Shown: positions 47,481 through 59,795, numbered from the stretch's first letter. The stretch is 64,000 nt of DNA from Siphonodentalium dalli (GCA_032622095.1 CP136069.1:160197043-160261042); one strand, 5' to 3'. Numbers and translations are program-made. Notes: a model not told the origin generated them from the letters alone.

Positions 47481-48108
47481 TTAACCCTTCCATGACTGAA
47501 ATTTTGCAAAAACCCTGTACCAATGTATTCTCTTATATACGCGAGTCTCCCATAGGTAGAACACATTGGCCTATCGACATTACCCTTGACCTTGTAAGCC
47601 AGTACATTCTCATACAGTAATGCCCTAAGTAATCGACTCCTTAACCACAACATAATTATGGGTAACTTTTCAGGATTTAGTAGGAAATATGGCTTTTTGC
47701 CATTCATCAGAAAGCTCTCGGGGAGAGCTTTCCAATGAATGGCAAAAAGCCATATTTCCGACTAAATCCTGAAAAGTTACCCATAATTCTGCTGTCGTTA
47801 AGGAGTCGATTAATTAGAGCATTACTGTATATATACGTACCGGTAGAATAATATCAGTACAAAGTCATTTTGTTTCATGCAATAGTTGTGAAACCCGTAT
47901 ATCGTCTTATTTAACTTAGTAGGGTCACTTTCTCACTTATTTGAAGTTATTTCAATTGTTTCATTGCATTTTGGTGGATTTATTTAATATTCAATCTCCT
48001 ACAGAGTATTACTGTATAAATGCGAGGTTCCCTATGGGAGACTCGCATATATAAGAGAATTCACTGGTACATGCTGCACCAGCACAGCTCCCATCATGAA
48101 AGGGTTAA
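47481..48108. mobile_element. Family B element interrupted by a family C palindrome
   Basis: B ends lie at 47481 (TTAACCCTTCCATGACTGAA) and 48108 (catgaaagggttaa). The B sequence breaks off at cattctca and resumes at taaatgcgaggttccc near 48015. Between them lies a C palindrome (47613-47829) plus about 180 bp of other sequence that ends in tattactgta. Confidence 0.75.
47613..47829. mobile_element. Family C palindrome, copy 3
   Basis: TACAGTAATGCCCTAAGTAA to TTAGAGCATTACTGTA. The arms are nearly perfect inverses around ctctcggggagag. Confidence 0.8.
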
Positions 48109-48159
48109 TACTACTGTTAAAATGAAAGGTAAAGCTGCATATGGGGCCACCATGCCTGC

Positions 48160-48580
48160 AATAGTGTGTCTGTCATTTGTAGAATGAGGTCCCCAGAGGG
48201 TGAATTTAGTGGCGCTATCCGGCAGAGCACGCTAGCATCACTAAATTCATTCTTTGGGAACCTCATTCTGCTTAGGCCTCAACTGCTATGGGTGACCTAG
48301 GATCAGATTGAAGTTCCCCAGTTGAAGTTGGTGATCCTCACCCATTAATCACCTCGATTATGCATTTTATCCTCTGCAAATTAGGGGCATATCGAAACTT
48401 CCCGGAAGGGAAAAAGTAACTAAAAACAATGTTATTGGTGACTATAGATACTTCCCAGAAGATGAGGCCTAAGCAAAATGAGGTCCCCAGATGGTGAATT
48501 TAGTGATGCTATCCTGCAAGTTGGCTAGCATCACCAAATTCACCCTCTGGGAACCTCATTCTGCGTATGCCTCAACTGCT
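48160..48580. mobile_element. Family F paired-hairpin element, copy 2
   Basis: Hairpins at about 48180-48275 and 48475-48570, with the same internal block as copy 1 (ctcaactgctatgggtgacc ... agatgaggcctaagc). A further fragment of the inner block recurs at 48716-48815, after a segment (48580-48715) that looks like a minus-strand retroposon tail. Confidence 0.7.
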
Positions 48581-49082
48581 ATTATTATTATTATATCTTT
48601 ATTTCCTCCAGATATTGAAGATTTTACAAAGAATATAACATTGTTATGCACAACATAATGAATAGATATCATTATTAAATTTTATAGAATCAACACAAAT
48701 AAATATGATAAGCAAGAAGGGAAAAAGTAACTAAAAACAATGTTAATTGGAGACTATAGATAATTCCCAGAAGATGAGGTCTAAGCAGAATGAGATCCCC
48801 AGGTAAATTTGGTGAGGAATAAAACTGCAAGTAATTAAATGGACCGAAGGAGGGGGGCAGTGTTCGTATATATGTGGGCTGTTAGTGCATGTTAACAGAC
48901 TTTTGACTGAAGATTGAACATTGATATTCCGTTGATTATCAAACTGAAAAAAAGTTTCTGTTTTATGATGGTTTGTGTCCCCAACTACAATGATGAAGAT
49001 ATTCCAATTCTTTGCATCTAGCATTCTAGGGACAGCAGTACTTAGAATATAAAAACTGATGACATTTTAATGTGTTTACACC

Positions 49083-49335
49083 CAAGCCTTGAAATAGTGT
49101 GCCTGTCATTTGCAGAATGAGGTCCCCCAGAGGGTGAATTTAGTGATGCTACCCCGCATAGCAGGCTACATCACCAAATTCACCCTCTGGGGACCTCATT
49201 TTGCTTACACCTCAGCAGAATGAGGTTCCCAGAGGGTGAATTTGGTGATGCTAGCCCGCTATGCGGGGTAGCATCACTAAATTCACCCTCTGGGAACCTC
49301 ATTCTGCAAATGACAGCCACCTCTTCCAAATCTTA
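49083..49335. mobile_element. Family F paired-hairpin element, copy 3 (compact)
   Basis: Two hairpins separated by only about 10 bases (cttacacctcagc). The outer flanks caagccttgaaatagtgtgc are retained on the left. The internal block is deleted. Confidence 0.75.
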
Positions 49336-49620
49336 TTACTGATCATTACTCTTGAATTCCCCAGACAAATGTAACCTTTTGCACCTGGCCAGCATAGAGC
49401 TGAAATGTATAGTACTTGCAAAATACTTCATGGCAAGTTTATTTCTTTTCAAATTAGCTTTATAGTCTCAGACCATAGGTGGGAAGAATTAGTGGTCGTA
49501 AATTAAATTGTTTGAACAAAAAAACTAATTTTAACACATTTCAAGTAATAAACTGTACACCTGAAAACTATCCTATTCCAATCTGTGGATTTTGTGACAA
49601 TCTATGTTTTTGAATTATGT

Positions 49621-49802
49621 TACAGTAATGCCCTAAATAATTGACTCCTTAACTACAGCAGAATTATGGGTAATTTTTCAGGATTTAGTCGGAAATATGG
49701 CTTGTTGCCATTCATTGGAAAGCTTGGAGACTAAATCCTGAAAAATTACCCACAATTCTGCTGTGGTTAAGGAGTAGATTATTTGGAGCATTAATTACTG
49801 TA
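49621..49802. mobile_element. Family C palindrome, copy 4 (internally deleted)
   Basis: Starts TACAGTAATGCCCTAAATAA and ends attaattactgta. The right arm lacks the ggcttgttgcc block. Confidence 0.75.
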
Positions 49803-50182
49803 CAAGCCTGGAAATAGTGTGTCTGTCATTTGTAGTATGAGGTCCCCAGATGGGTTATTTAGTGATGCTATCCCACAAATCAGGCTAGCATCACCAAATT
49901 CACTTCTGCTTAGGCCTCATCTTCTGGGAAGTATCTTATGTCTCAAATTAACAATATTGTTAGTTATATATCCTCTACTTTCCAGAAGATAAAATTCATA
50001 ATCGAGGTGACTATTGGGTGAACAGCACCAACTTCAATTGGGGAACTTCAGTCTGATCCTTGGTCTCCCACAGCAGTTGAGGCCTAATCAGTATGAGGTT
50101 CACAGAGGGTGAAATTGGTGATGCTAGCCCACCCTCTGGGGACCTCATTCTGCAAATGACAGACACAGTATATCCAGGCTTG
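49803..50182. mobile_element. Family F element, copy 4, directly abutting a family C element
   Basis: The outer inverted ends are complete here: caagcctggaaatagtgtgt and the inverse acacagtatatccaggcttg. Both hairpins are partly deleted. No bases separate it from the C element's final TA. Confidence 0.75.
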
Positions 50183-50485
50183 AATTTATGTTTGCAGTTG
50201 CGATTTTCAGGTTGGAAAATAGGTTGAAATTGTTCTGATATTTTAAATTCAAAACTTTTTTTTTTTGTAAACCAGAGTTGGAAACTAGAGTTGAATATTT
50301 TCTTAATTTTAGTCATATATATTTTATTCTGAACACAGATACTTTTAAATCGGTTTTATAATCAACAGAACATCTTCACAGTCTAAATTGATAGTCTAAA
50401 GTACTAAAACCCACATGATATAAAAGCACCCAATTATTTAGGAGGCTTGAAAAATCCTCCTAAAATATTGGTTTTGTACTGGGGG

Positions 50486-50917
50486 TTAAAGGTACTCAAT
50501 CCGATTAGATGGTCCCCATATCATCAAGATACAACAACAACATTTCTTCAAAAATATGCTTTAGTTATCAGAAACGATTTATTGCACAAAATAATTCCAA
50601 CCACTGTCAACTATGGTATCAAATTTCCCAAAATGTGTTATTTATCAACATTTTGTTCAATAAAATATGCCCGTATTATCACTTAAGTATCACAAAATTT
50701 GGCCATATTACCATTTGATTTTAGAGTTATCCATCTTCATCCACAATTTGGTCCGAGAGTCCGTTTGACCACATGCATGTTTCTGGGCCACAAATTAATG
50801 CACATCTCGCGAATAACAAACTTCAAAAATTGATATCTGAGCTTTGATGGGTGGGTTTCTCGACTCGAATCAAACACTTTTTACACCCAAGCCAAAGAAA
50901 GGATAATGCATCTTTAA
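50486..50917. mobile_element. TTAA-AGG element H, copy 1
   Basis: The left end is TTAAAGGTACTCAATCCGAT and the right end aaggataatgcatctttaa. It contains the phrases gttttagagttatccat and ctttgatggg...ctcgactcgaatcaaa shared with 52495-53445. Confidence 0.65.
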
Positions 50918-52494
50918 ATTTGACTGGCTGAATGAGGGTGGACACACATAAAATTTACCTGAGTTGGGGATTTTGTTTGGTTAAGGGGCAGACGCATGAT
51001 TTGCATAAATCCAGCCAAAAATTGCAAGAGATTTTTCAACACAGAATTTGTCTGAATCTATCTGGTGAAAAATCTTGAATTTCACATATCATCATCTTCA
51101 TTGTGTATATATTATGTGAGCATTTATTAAAAGACAACACAAACAACGGATTTTAATACATTTGAGTGGTTGAAAATATTCTTCTTTTTTTTTTTGTCCC
51201 TTTATGTACCAACTATAGAATAATTAATAATTTCACCCAACAGTACAATCACCAACATAGCTTATTGTCTTGGCTCTATGAGAGGAGGCTTCAATTATAC
51301 GGTTGAGTTAAAATTGTAATTGCATAATATAATGTCATAAATGCTGGCTTTGCGAATAAACAAATATTCCAGCCCACTGAAAACACTTGTTGATATGCAG
51401 TGTGGTCCACTCAAGCAAAGAGCAATCACCTGGAATTAGACCACAGTCTTAAGAGTCTTCAGGAAGCTCCAACCATGGAAGGGTTACAACAATAAGTATT
51501 TATTATACCATTTTATGAAGAATGAAAGGGCACATTGTGCTCTCCATGGTGGAGGGCAACATGGGCAGTTGCAACCCCACTCTTCAGCATCCCTGACCAC
51601 ACCCATGCATGACTGACACCTGATGGAGTCATCTCATTCTTCTTGTATTGCTCCATCAAGTACAATTGAGACACATTTACCCATGCCGAGTGGGTATAAC
51701 CACACCATGCCTATCACTTATTGTCGACATATCTCTAGATTATTTGGATATCACTCGATATGATTGTGAGAAATTAAAATAGCGTGAACCGGGGTCAGGT
51801 AAGGTGATTTGAACAGACAGAACATATTAGCGGACGTGTTTATACAGGCGGAGGGACAGGTATCGCCTATGGGAAACAGTGTAGTCTCTTCATATTACAT
51901 CTATTTTACAATATCATTTCATTTTCATATAAGAGCCAAGCCGCCTCTTCGATCGAGAGGTTTGAACAATTTCGTCAAAATTATACCATCTATGAGAAGA
52001 AATTTTCAAGATTTAATTAATAACAGCTAATCTTATCTATTATAGTTGACTAAATTTCTGAAGAATAATTTATAAAAGTCTAAACACCCCTCAAGATATA
52101 AGTATATATATATATAGTAAGACGCGACGCGGAATGAGACGACGCGAAGCCGAGTCCTACAATCAGTTTCTGTAGTCAAATTCGACATATACACGCCGAT
52201 GCGCAGTGTATTTTTTAATAATTCGCCTATATTTTCGTCGAAACTGTAGTGACAGACGTGCAATTACCTGCTATATGTAATAGCCCAGTTTTTATCTCTG
52301 CGTGGTATTCCAACAAACAGTTCTCTTAGAACTCTAACATCAAACATGACGTCACTATTGAACGGCGACTCATTTTCGTTGACCCTTTGGAAAAAGTTTT
52401 GCAGATGAGACTTTTTTTTTCTATCTTAAATAAAAAAAATAGTATTAGCAGGTAGCCATTCCACCTCTCTTCCGTCTAGATAGCTTGCATGATA
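50918..52494. other. No gene seen
   Basis: Contains a (ta)n tract near 52103 and no recognisable exon. The open frame at 51809-52030 has no supporting signal. Confidence 0.45.
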
Positions 52495-53445
52495 TTAAAG
52501 GTACTCAACCCGATAAAACTCCTCCCAATTACTATTTCAATGGCTTCGGGGGTCAAAAATATTTGATTCGAGTCGAGGAAGTCACCCATCAAAGCTCAGA
52601 TTTGTTAGATATCGATTTTAGAAATCTATTATTTTTCATTATCGGGAATACTATCTGGCCCAGAACTCAGTCAAAATTGCGTTAAAGGTACTCAACCCGA
52701 TAAAACTCCTCTCAATTACTATTTCAATGGCTTCGGGGGTCAAAAATATTTGATTCGAGTCGAGGAAGTCACCCATCAAAGCTCAGATTTGTTAGATATC
52801 GATTTTAGAAATCTATTATTTTTCATTATCGGGAATACTATCTGGCCCAGAACTCAGTAAAAATTGCGTTAAAATTACCACTTGATTTTAGAGTTATTCA
52901 TCCTTGTCTGTTTGAATAGATTTGGAGTACACATCCAGAGCAGATTACGGCAGTTATCAGTACTCATCTCGAGAACATAACAAATTTGAAAAATCAATAT
53001 CTAATAACTCTGAGCTTTGTTTGATGGGTTCCTCGACTCGAATCAAATATTTTTTACCCCCAAAGCCAAAGAAATAGTAATATAGGACCCTCTAATCGGA
53101 TTGTTGTTGTTGGAATCTGTTGAGATGGGGACCCTCTTTACGGGTTGAGTACCTTTAAAATTACCACTTGCTTTTAGAGTTATCCATCCTTGTCTGTTTG
53201 AATAGATTTTGAGTACACATCCAGAGCAGATTACGGCAGTTATAAGTACTCATCTCGAGAATAATAACAAATTTCAAAAATCAATATCTAATAACTCTGA
53301 GCTTTGTTTGATGGGTTCCTCGACTCGAATCAAATATTTTTTACCCCCAAAGCCAAAGCAATAGTAATATAGGACCCTCTGATCGGATTGTTGTTGTTGG
53401 AATCTGTTGAGATGGGGACCCTCTTTACGGGTTGAGTACCTTTAA
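52495..53445. mobile_element. Composite TTAA-AGG element H with duplicated halves
   Basis: The left half is a direct duplication (52495-52683 and 52683-52870, near identical). The right half is another direct duplication (about 52860-53155 and 53155-53445). The outermost ends TTAAAGGTACTCAACCCG and CGGGTTGAGTACCTTTAA are perfect inverses. No coding is seen. Confidence 0.8.
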
Positions 53446-53577
53446 CCAATTCACCTGTGTTTTGAATTATGAGCGTTCTGAAAGCTTAACGCACTGGCAG
53501 CATTGCACTGATTGTACAAAATTTGTTTGTGGTACAATTAAGAATATCTAGAATTGCACCACAAAACTACGTTCTTG

Positions 53578-53714
53578 TGAGTCGCTGCCATATTGGATCC
53601 ATGGAAATCATGAATATTAAAAGCTCCATATATGGAATGCTACTCCAGAACTTTTGCCAATAGCGCTTAAACTGCGGAATGGCCAATATGCTGATCCAAT
53701 ATGGCAGCGACTCA
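53578..53714. mobile_element. Small MITE with perfect 22-bp ends
   Basis: TGAGTCGCTGCCATATTGGA and its exact inverse TCCAATATGGCAGCGACTCA bound 137 bp. The inverted match runs 22 bp per end. A target duplication is not clear, so the superfamily is not assigned. Confidence 0.8.
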
Positions 53715-54063
53715 GTGGTCTCGCTTATCGGGACGCGATACTTGTATATGTACGTATAGGCAGGGGCTTATTATAACTTATTATAACTACTATAATGATT
53801 CAGTATCATATTGTGTTGAGTTGATGACTAACTAGAATGGAAACCAAACAAACAATTTAACGCTAAAGATTATTGACTGCTGGTGTGTAATAAATACAGA
53901 ACCGCATGCAAAGACGACGTCTGGTGTGTGGAAAAGGTTAACTTCACCGCACTCATTTGTACGCCGCAACTCGGACTCAGGTTTTTAACATCGCGCAACA
54001 ACATGTAAACTCGTGTAATATAACGTTCACACATTCGCACACATGTACGATGTGTGGTTCTGT

Positions 54064-54341
54064 GTATATAAATAGGGCTGAACATCGGGAGTGGAACGCC
54101 CGTTACAAGCCAATGTGCATAGATGCCTGATAACGCTGATCAATTTGCAAGGACAGGTGCGCGTTTTGTTTTTGCGACACTGGCGTTCTGTCGCCGATCA
54201 GCATTAAGACATGAAAGTGATAAACAAATTAAATCAACACTATACAATGCCTCAAAGTTAAACTACAAAAGAACACTACTAATTAGAAAATCAAGCAAGA
54301 AAAATCGAAGCAATGTGCTCAGTAGACCCATGAATGTCTAA
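54064..54341 (+). CDS. Weak candidate: TATA-like box and 72-residue open frame
   Basis: A tatataaatag box at about 54065 is followed 55 bases later by an ATG at 54123, opening a 72-residue frame to 54341. The peptide is basic towards the end (KSSKKNRS) and has no domain or motif that I recognise. It lies in one of the few stretches here without an obvious repeat. It may be chance, or the first exon of an unknown gene. Confidence 0.15.
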
Positions 54342-54786
54342 CTGTTCTCATGGTCTTATCATTAGTCGGGCGAAACAATGCATTTTGGAACATTGAAAAC
54401 ATCTGCGATTTTATCAGTTTTAAAAATACTGTTAGGAAAATAATGTAAATGGAGAGACATTACCCCCATAAACAAGGACCGCAGAATCGCCCAGGTTGTA
54501 GATGAAATTTTCTATTGTTAAAAAGTGTTCATAATTACTGAGCGGTCTGTGTTTGCCGGAGTCAGAAATGATAAATTGCCCTTTTTGCTGGCGCGGGCGA
54601 CGCTTGAACTGTTTTTAATTCTTTAGAAAATATCAATATTCTCAGAAATTCCAATTACGGTGATTATAGGTACGGGACTGATGTTGGTGAACTGTGGTGG
54701 TGTAGACGCATACAGACGGGACATATCACATCTGCTTTCGGCGTATAGCATACAGTATCGGAACCGCAAATAGAATATATATATGT

Positions 54787-55187
54787 TTAAAGATGCAACG
54801 CTCCTAAATTACTATTTATTTGGCTTCGGGGGTAAAAATATTGTATTCGAGTCTAGGAACTCGCCCATCAAAGCTCAGAGTGATCAGATATGATCAGATA
54901 TCGATATTTTAAATCTGCTATTTTTCACCACCTGGAATATTTGGCGGCCTGAAAAATATTCGACGAATGCCGACCGACATACTCTCGATACCAAATTGCT
55001 TTGAACAAAATGTTGATATATAACACTTTTTGGGCAATTTTATACTATAGTTGACAGTGCTATGTTATGGCATTTTTTTGGGGCAATTAATCGATTCTAA
55101 TAACTGAAGAGGCATTTCAAGAAATTTTGTTGTTGTTGTTGGAATACGGTGATATGGAGACAATCGAATCGGATTGTGTATCTTTAA
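54787..55187. mobile_element. TTAA-AGG element H, diverged copy
   Basis: TTAAAGATGCAACGCTCC at the left and ggattgtgtatctttaa at the right. It shares tggcttcgggggtaaaaata and tcatcaaagctcag(a) with 52495-53445. Confidence 0.6.
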
Positions 55188-55358
55188 TCAGACCCACTAT
55201 TTATATATTTATTTAACATAGACTGCCTCTCATTGCAGATAGAAATTCCCAGCTATGCGTGCACGGGAACTTCACATTTGCTCTTGCTCCCCTTTAGTTG
55301 GAATGTGCCAGCTGATACGTTCATACAACTATAGCTAGGCTACTTCCAGCTGTCGGGT

Positions 55359-55489
55359 GGGGGGGGGGGCAATTCGAACCTAACACCCGTAAATATTTCA
55401 ATACGCTGCTTTAACATAACAAGCTGAATATATTTTAGTCTTAAGTTGCCTGGTTCCACTCGTCCGGGGCGGGGGGGGGGGGGGGGGGG
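55359..55489. repeat. Two long G runs
   Basis: Eleven G at 55359-55369 and nineteen G at 55471-55489. These are slippage-prone or quadruplex-prone, and the lengths may not be exact in the assembly. Confidence 0.8.
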
Positions 55490-56250
55490 TGCTGTAGTTG
55501 GAATTCGAAGGCCCAACAGGGACGAAGCTTGACCCTATATATATAGTTTTAAAAATTTTAATTTAAACAAATTTAATTTAAATAAATAAAAAATTAAAAG
55601 TCCAATATGAACGTATTTACACGAGGATATGTTGCAGCAGGTGTGTGCGCTCTTTATATACGGTATGTGTTTTCACTGTAGCCCGTGAACTAGAATTCAA
55701 CACAGGGCCTAAGCCATGCACTTTTGAAAATTGATATATTCTCTCAACTAAATTATTTACGAAAGCCCAAGGGGCCACACATATGGTATCGTACCTGAAA
55801 TCACGACATCTTAAAGTCCTGAAATCACAATGTTCATTTGAAAAAAACCTGAATTGACCAACCTTAGGTTGCATGTTTCTGTTGATTGTGATATATATGA
55901 TCCGAACTATTGATTTTGGGTACCGGTACCGCGCACATTCAGCTGATAAACGGACACCTCAGTTCACATTACCACAGTCCTGAGCGTAAAATATAAATAA
56001 AGTACTGGTATATATAAGAAAAAATATAAATAAAAAAAAATGAGCGCGCCACTTTAAAAAACGCATCCTTGTATATATATCATGCGTATGGTATATAATA
56101 AAAAAATTATATAGCGTCTGAAGTATTAATTATTTTTTACTCGTTTTAACGACACGCCCCTGTGCCCCAGTCTTCACAATATACGGTGCAAGGGGAATCA
56201 CTCTATTTTATTTAGAAGTTCACGAGCTTGAAATTCGTATTGTGCTAATA

Positions 56251-58244
56251 GAGACCTTTCGCATCCTCACGTTTACGGTTACGAATATGGATAGCTATTC
56301 GTAGTCGTAAGTCTATCCGTATGGCCAAAAAGTCCTTTCGCAAAACGACTACGCGTAAGAGTTTTGACGAACACGTACCATCATTATTTCGTACCACTTT
56401 TACAACTCAAAGCGTGTGTTTGGTATACAGTCCCTTGATACTTCACTTATCGTCTCATTTGCAACAATGCGATAATCATGACCTGTTTATATTGTCAATA
56501 ATTCGACCAGTCACAACGTACGACCCGGGATTCTCGTGATATATTATGGCAATACAGGTATAAATGCCAGGTCATATGTGGTGGAAATTCAGTTCATTGT
56601 TATCATATGGATGACCTGATAGGCGTTATGCTGATGGGGGAAGAGCGGTTCCTAAATTTGGACCTCACATCAACCACGACGCCACCACTTCAAGACCCTT
56701 TCAGTCCGCAATTTCATTTCAACGCGATTTCTGCAGAAAGACAGTCTAGCCAGATTATGCCATCCCCCACAATTTACGACAGAATTATCCATAATTGTCA
56801 TCATTATTATGTAATATGTATGTGCAAGGACGTGGCTAGAGGGTTTCCGTTGGGGTGTGCACACGACTACGGGCAATAGACCAGGACCCACCGGGCCGAT
56901 CATGGTTGTTCGGCCCGGTGTGAGAAAATTGTGAAAACTAAACAAGAAAATCGCAAAATCCTAGCATCTAGACTGACCTCAAACCTTCCTAGTGTTGGAA
57001 ATTTCAAACCTCATACTCTCCCTTAGTTTGGAAATTTTCAGTCAACGATTTTAACCAAATGTAGTAAAATATTGTTTTCTTAAATTCATTAGCAGTTTTT
57101 TATTGGCCACGGGGAGGGACGAGGACACACCGGGCGAAAGTTTTTTTTAAACGTGAACAAGAAAATCGCAAAATCCTGGCATCTAGACTAGCCTCAAGCA
57201 TTCATAGAGTTGGAAATTTCCAACTGATGACAATTCCAGTGACAATTTTGACCAAATGTAGGACAATATTATTTTCTTAAATTAACTAGAAGTTTTTGAC
57301 TGGCCACGGGGAGGGACCAAGACACAAGCTTTCCAAGTGTTGGAAATTTCCAACCTGACACCCCTAAGGTTGGAAAATTTCTAACTGATGGCCATTTCAG
57401 TGCAAAATTTTTATCAAAAGAAGGAAAATATGCAAATATTGGTCCAAAAACAATAAATTCCCCACAATAAGTTGTTTGAAAATCAAACTACAAGAACATT
57501 ATCAACCTATTGTTGATGTAAAATTTCCAACTAATGTTGTGTCAGGTATGAAATTTCCAACTGTTGAAAATTTTGACCAAAGTTGGAGGGTGAGACACCC
57601 CAACCCCCCCCCCCCCTGTCGCTACGTCTCTGTGTATGTGTATTGGGAATCAAATATCATATCCTATCCAGGCCTATCACCTCTTTGGGTTTAGGAAATC
57701 AGACATAAGTTTGCTGTGCTCGCTGATGTGCATCACTTCTGATTTGTCCTATCAAATCGTAACAAATGTTGGTGGGTGTGTCAAATATTCTTTTAGTACC
57801 ACCATCGACGTATAGATCGATGGTACCACCAAATCCATGTCAGTCGTGTATTTTTGGCGACTGGTTTCATAGTGTACTTCTATATATTACTGCAAAGTGT
57901 TGTGTCGCAGCCAGCGATTACTATCCGTTGTGAATAGCGATCTTATTTCGCGGGAAGCTCGAGATTCACGACGACGAGTACAGTGATTGTCAATCTAAAC
58001 AGCACACCGAGGTTGTAGCTCAATACAACTGGATGGATTACATGATATACAGTCTCGAACGGAGTAAAGTGATATATTGCAGAAAATAAATTTCAGGTGT
58101 TATTTGAGCTTATTAGAAACCATGAAATCGTAACCGTTATTGCGGATAGTAAAATACGACAACGATTAGAAAGTACACACATGTTGGTGACGTAGTACCC
58201 TATCCGTATCCGTAATCGTAAACGTGAGTTTTGCGAAAGGTCTC
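56251..58244. mobile_element. 2-kb DNA element with about 48-bp inverted ends and TAATA duplication
   Basis: Left end GAGACCTTTCGCATCCTCAC and right end ...GTGAGTTTTGCGAAAGGTCTC are inverses, continuing through the acgtttacg / cgtaaacgt part to about 48 bp. TAATA flanks both sides (56246-56250, 58245-58249). The interior holds subterminal cgta-rich repeats and a degenerate tandem repeat around 56930-57400 (caagaaaatcgcaaaatcct, twice). A 13-C run is at 57604-57616. I see no transposase; short open frames at 56321 and 56607 have no recognisable motif. Confidence 0.8.
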
Positions 58245-58541
58245 TAATATCAATTTACTGCGACGAAACTGAATGTTCTCCGAATGGTGCCCTCTTATGG
58301 ACAATAAGTTGATAACTCACGAAATCTACTGGATTGTGATGTAATAGTAGGCCTAAAGAAGGGTTAATAACAATTTAAGTGACTCGACATTATGACTTAT
58401 TAATAGAAATAGTAAATTCCTGGGTTTTTCCAATGATAAAGTATCATCATTGTTGTGCATTTTATGGATCCATTTACATACATGTATATGCACGGGTCAA
58501 TAAGGTGTTTCAGGCCTAATGGGGCTTGATAACGAGTACTG

Positions 58542-59446
58542 CAAGGAACCGTTATGGGACCATTACTGTTCCTTATTTACATCAACGATCTTCCCAAATG
58601 TGTGACAGCTACACCCCGCTTTGTTCGCAGATGACTGCTTGCTGTACAGGACAGTAACATCAAAAAAAGACGCTAAACTGCTCCAGGAAGACCTTGACAA
58701 CCTTCAACTTTGGGGAAAGAAGTGGCAAATGGAATTAAATGCGGACAAATGCGAGATCATACGTATAACAAACAAAAGGAAACGAAATGTCTTGGAAACC
58801 CAGTACACCATTCATGGGAAACCACTACGATGTGTGAACTCTGCAAGGTATCTCGGTGTCAACATCAAGGATGATGTTAGTTGGAACGACCATGTTTCTA
58901 AGATCTGTAAAAAGGCAAATTCTACAACAGCCTTAATTCATTGGAAGAAATCTAACCGTTGCAACTGCAGCCCCAACATCAAGGAGCAGTGTTACAATGC
59001 CATGGTGCGTCCAATAGTAGAGTACTCATCGACTGTATGGAACCCACACTCAGCGGAAAACATCGAGAAACTGGAGAAAGTTCAACTGAGAGCAGCCAGA
59101 ATGGTCCAGAACAACTACCACTGGAGGAGCAGCCCAAAAAACGATGGTGAAAAACCTTGGATGGAAATCACTTGAAGAAAGACGAAAAGATGCCACCTTG
59201 TCTATGTTCTTCAAGTGTATCAAAGGACTGGTCGTCACCAATCAAGCTACTCCACTCGTGAAGAGCAAGACAAACGACAGATCACGAGGCCACAACCAGC
59301 GCTACACACAACATCATGTGAGAGTAGATGCATACAAATACTCCTTCTTTCCGTCTGCCACACGGATGTGGAACGCCCTATCTGAAGAGGCAGTGGCATG
59401 CACCTCCCTGGAAGACTTTCAGAAGGAGATGCTCAAAACAGGCTAG
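58542..59446 (+). pseudogene. Truncated LINE reverse transcriptase (CR1/Jockey-like), frameshifted
   Basis: The 5'-truncated fragment opens at [18 protein letters not shown], the conserved strand before the active site. After one extra T at about 58620 it continues [10 protein letters not shown], the (Y/F)ADD catalytic motif. It then carries the thumb region (LNADKCEIIRIT, YLGVNIKDDVSWNDHV). A second frameshift near 59140 leads to LGWKSLEERRKDA and a C-terminal part ending FQKEMLKTG. The usual N-terminal endonuclease is absent. Such enzymes copy element RNA at the target site; this one cannot. Confidence 0.9.
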
Positions 59447-59676
59447 CTGAGGATGACAGAACAGATTTTAAAACTTTACTCATGATGATTTTACTTGTAA
59501 TATACACAATCCTTATTTTAAATTCACCAATATTTGCTTTTAACGACATCCTCATCCGCCTGTGCGCACAAATGCGATAATATTCCTACATAAGCCTTCT
59601 GCAGGGAGTTGCATTTTATCGGAAGATGTTCTAAGAAGATAACATTGGTAGATCATAAATGATATAATAAAACACT
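59447..59676. other. Probable 3' tail of the LINE and unassigned sequence
   Basis: No gene is seen. It likely includes the 3' UTR of the preceding retroelement. Confidence 0.4.
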
Positions 59677-59795
59677 ATATAATGCATTGTTTCGAGGTTG
59701 ACATGAGGATTTATCAACCCTTGGAAGTTAATATTAATATTAACTTCCCCGGGTTGATAAATCATCATGTCAACATCGAAACAATATAATGCATT
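59677..59795. repeat. Near-perfect palindrome of about 119 bp
   Basis: The left arm tgtttcgaggttgacatgag pairs with the right arm ...catgtcaacatcgaaaca, centred on aatattaatatt. It could extrude as a cruciform. It looks like a further small foldback element. Confidence 0.8.

Noticed and set aside
53870-54085. 71-residue minus-strand open frame
   Set aside because: No acceptor or donor in a fitting phase and no recognisable motif; considered as a distal RhoGEF exon and not supported.
56321-56879. Two open frames inside the 2-kb element as a transposase
   Set aside because: Too short, with no catalytic motif; the first overlaps subterminal cgta-rich repeats.
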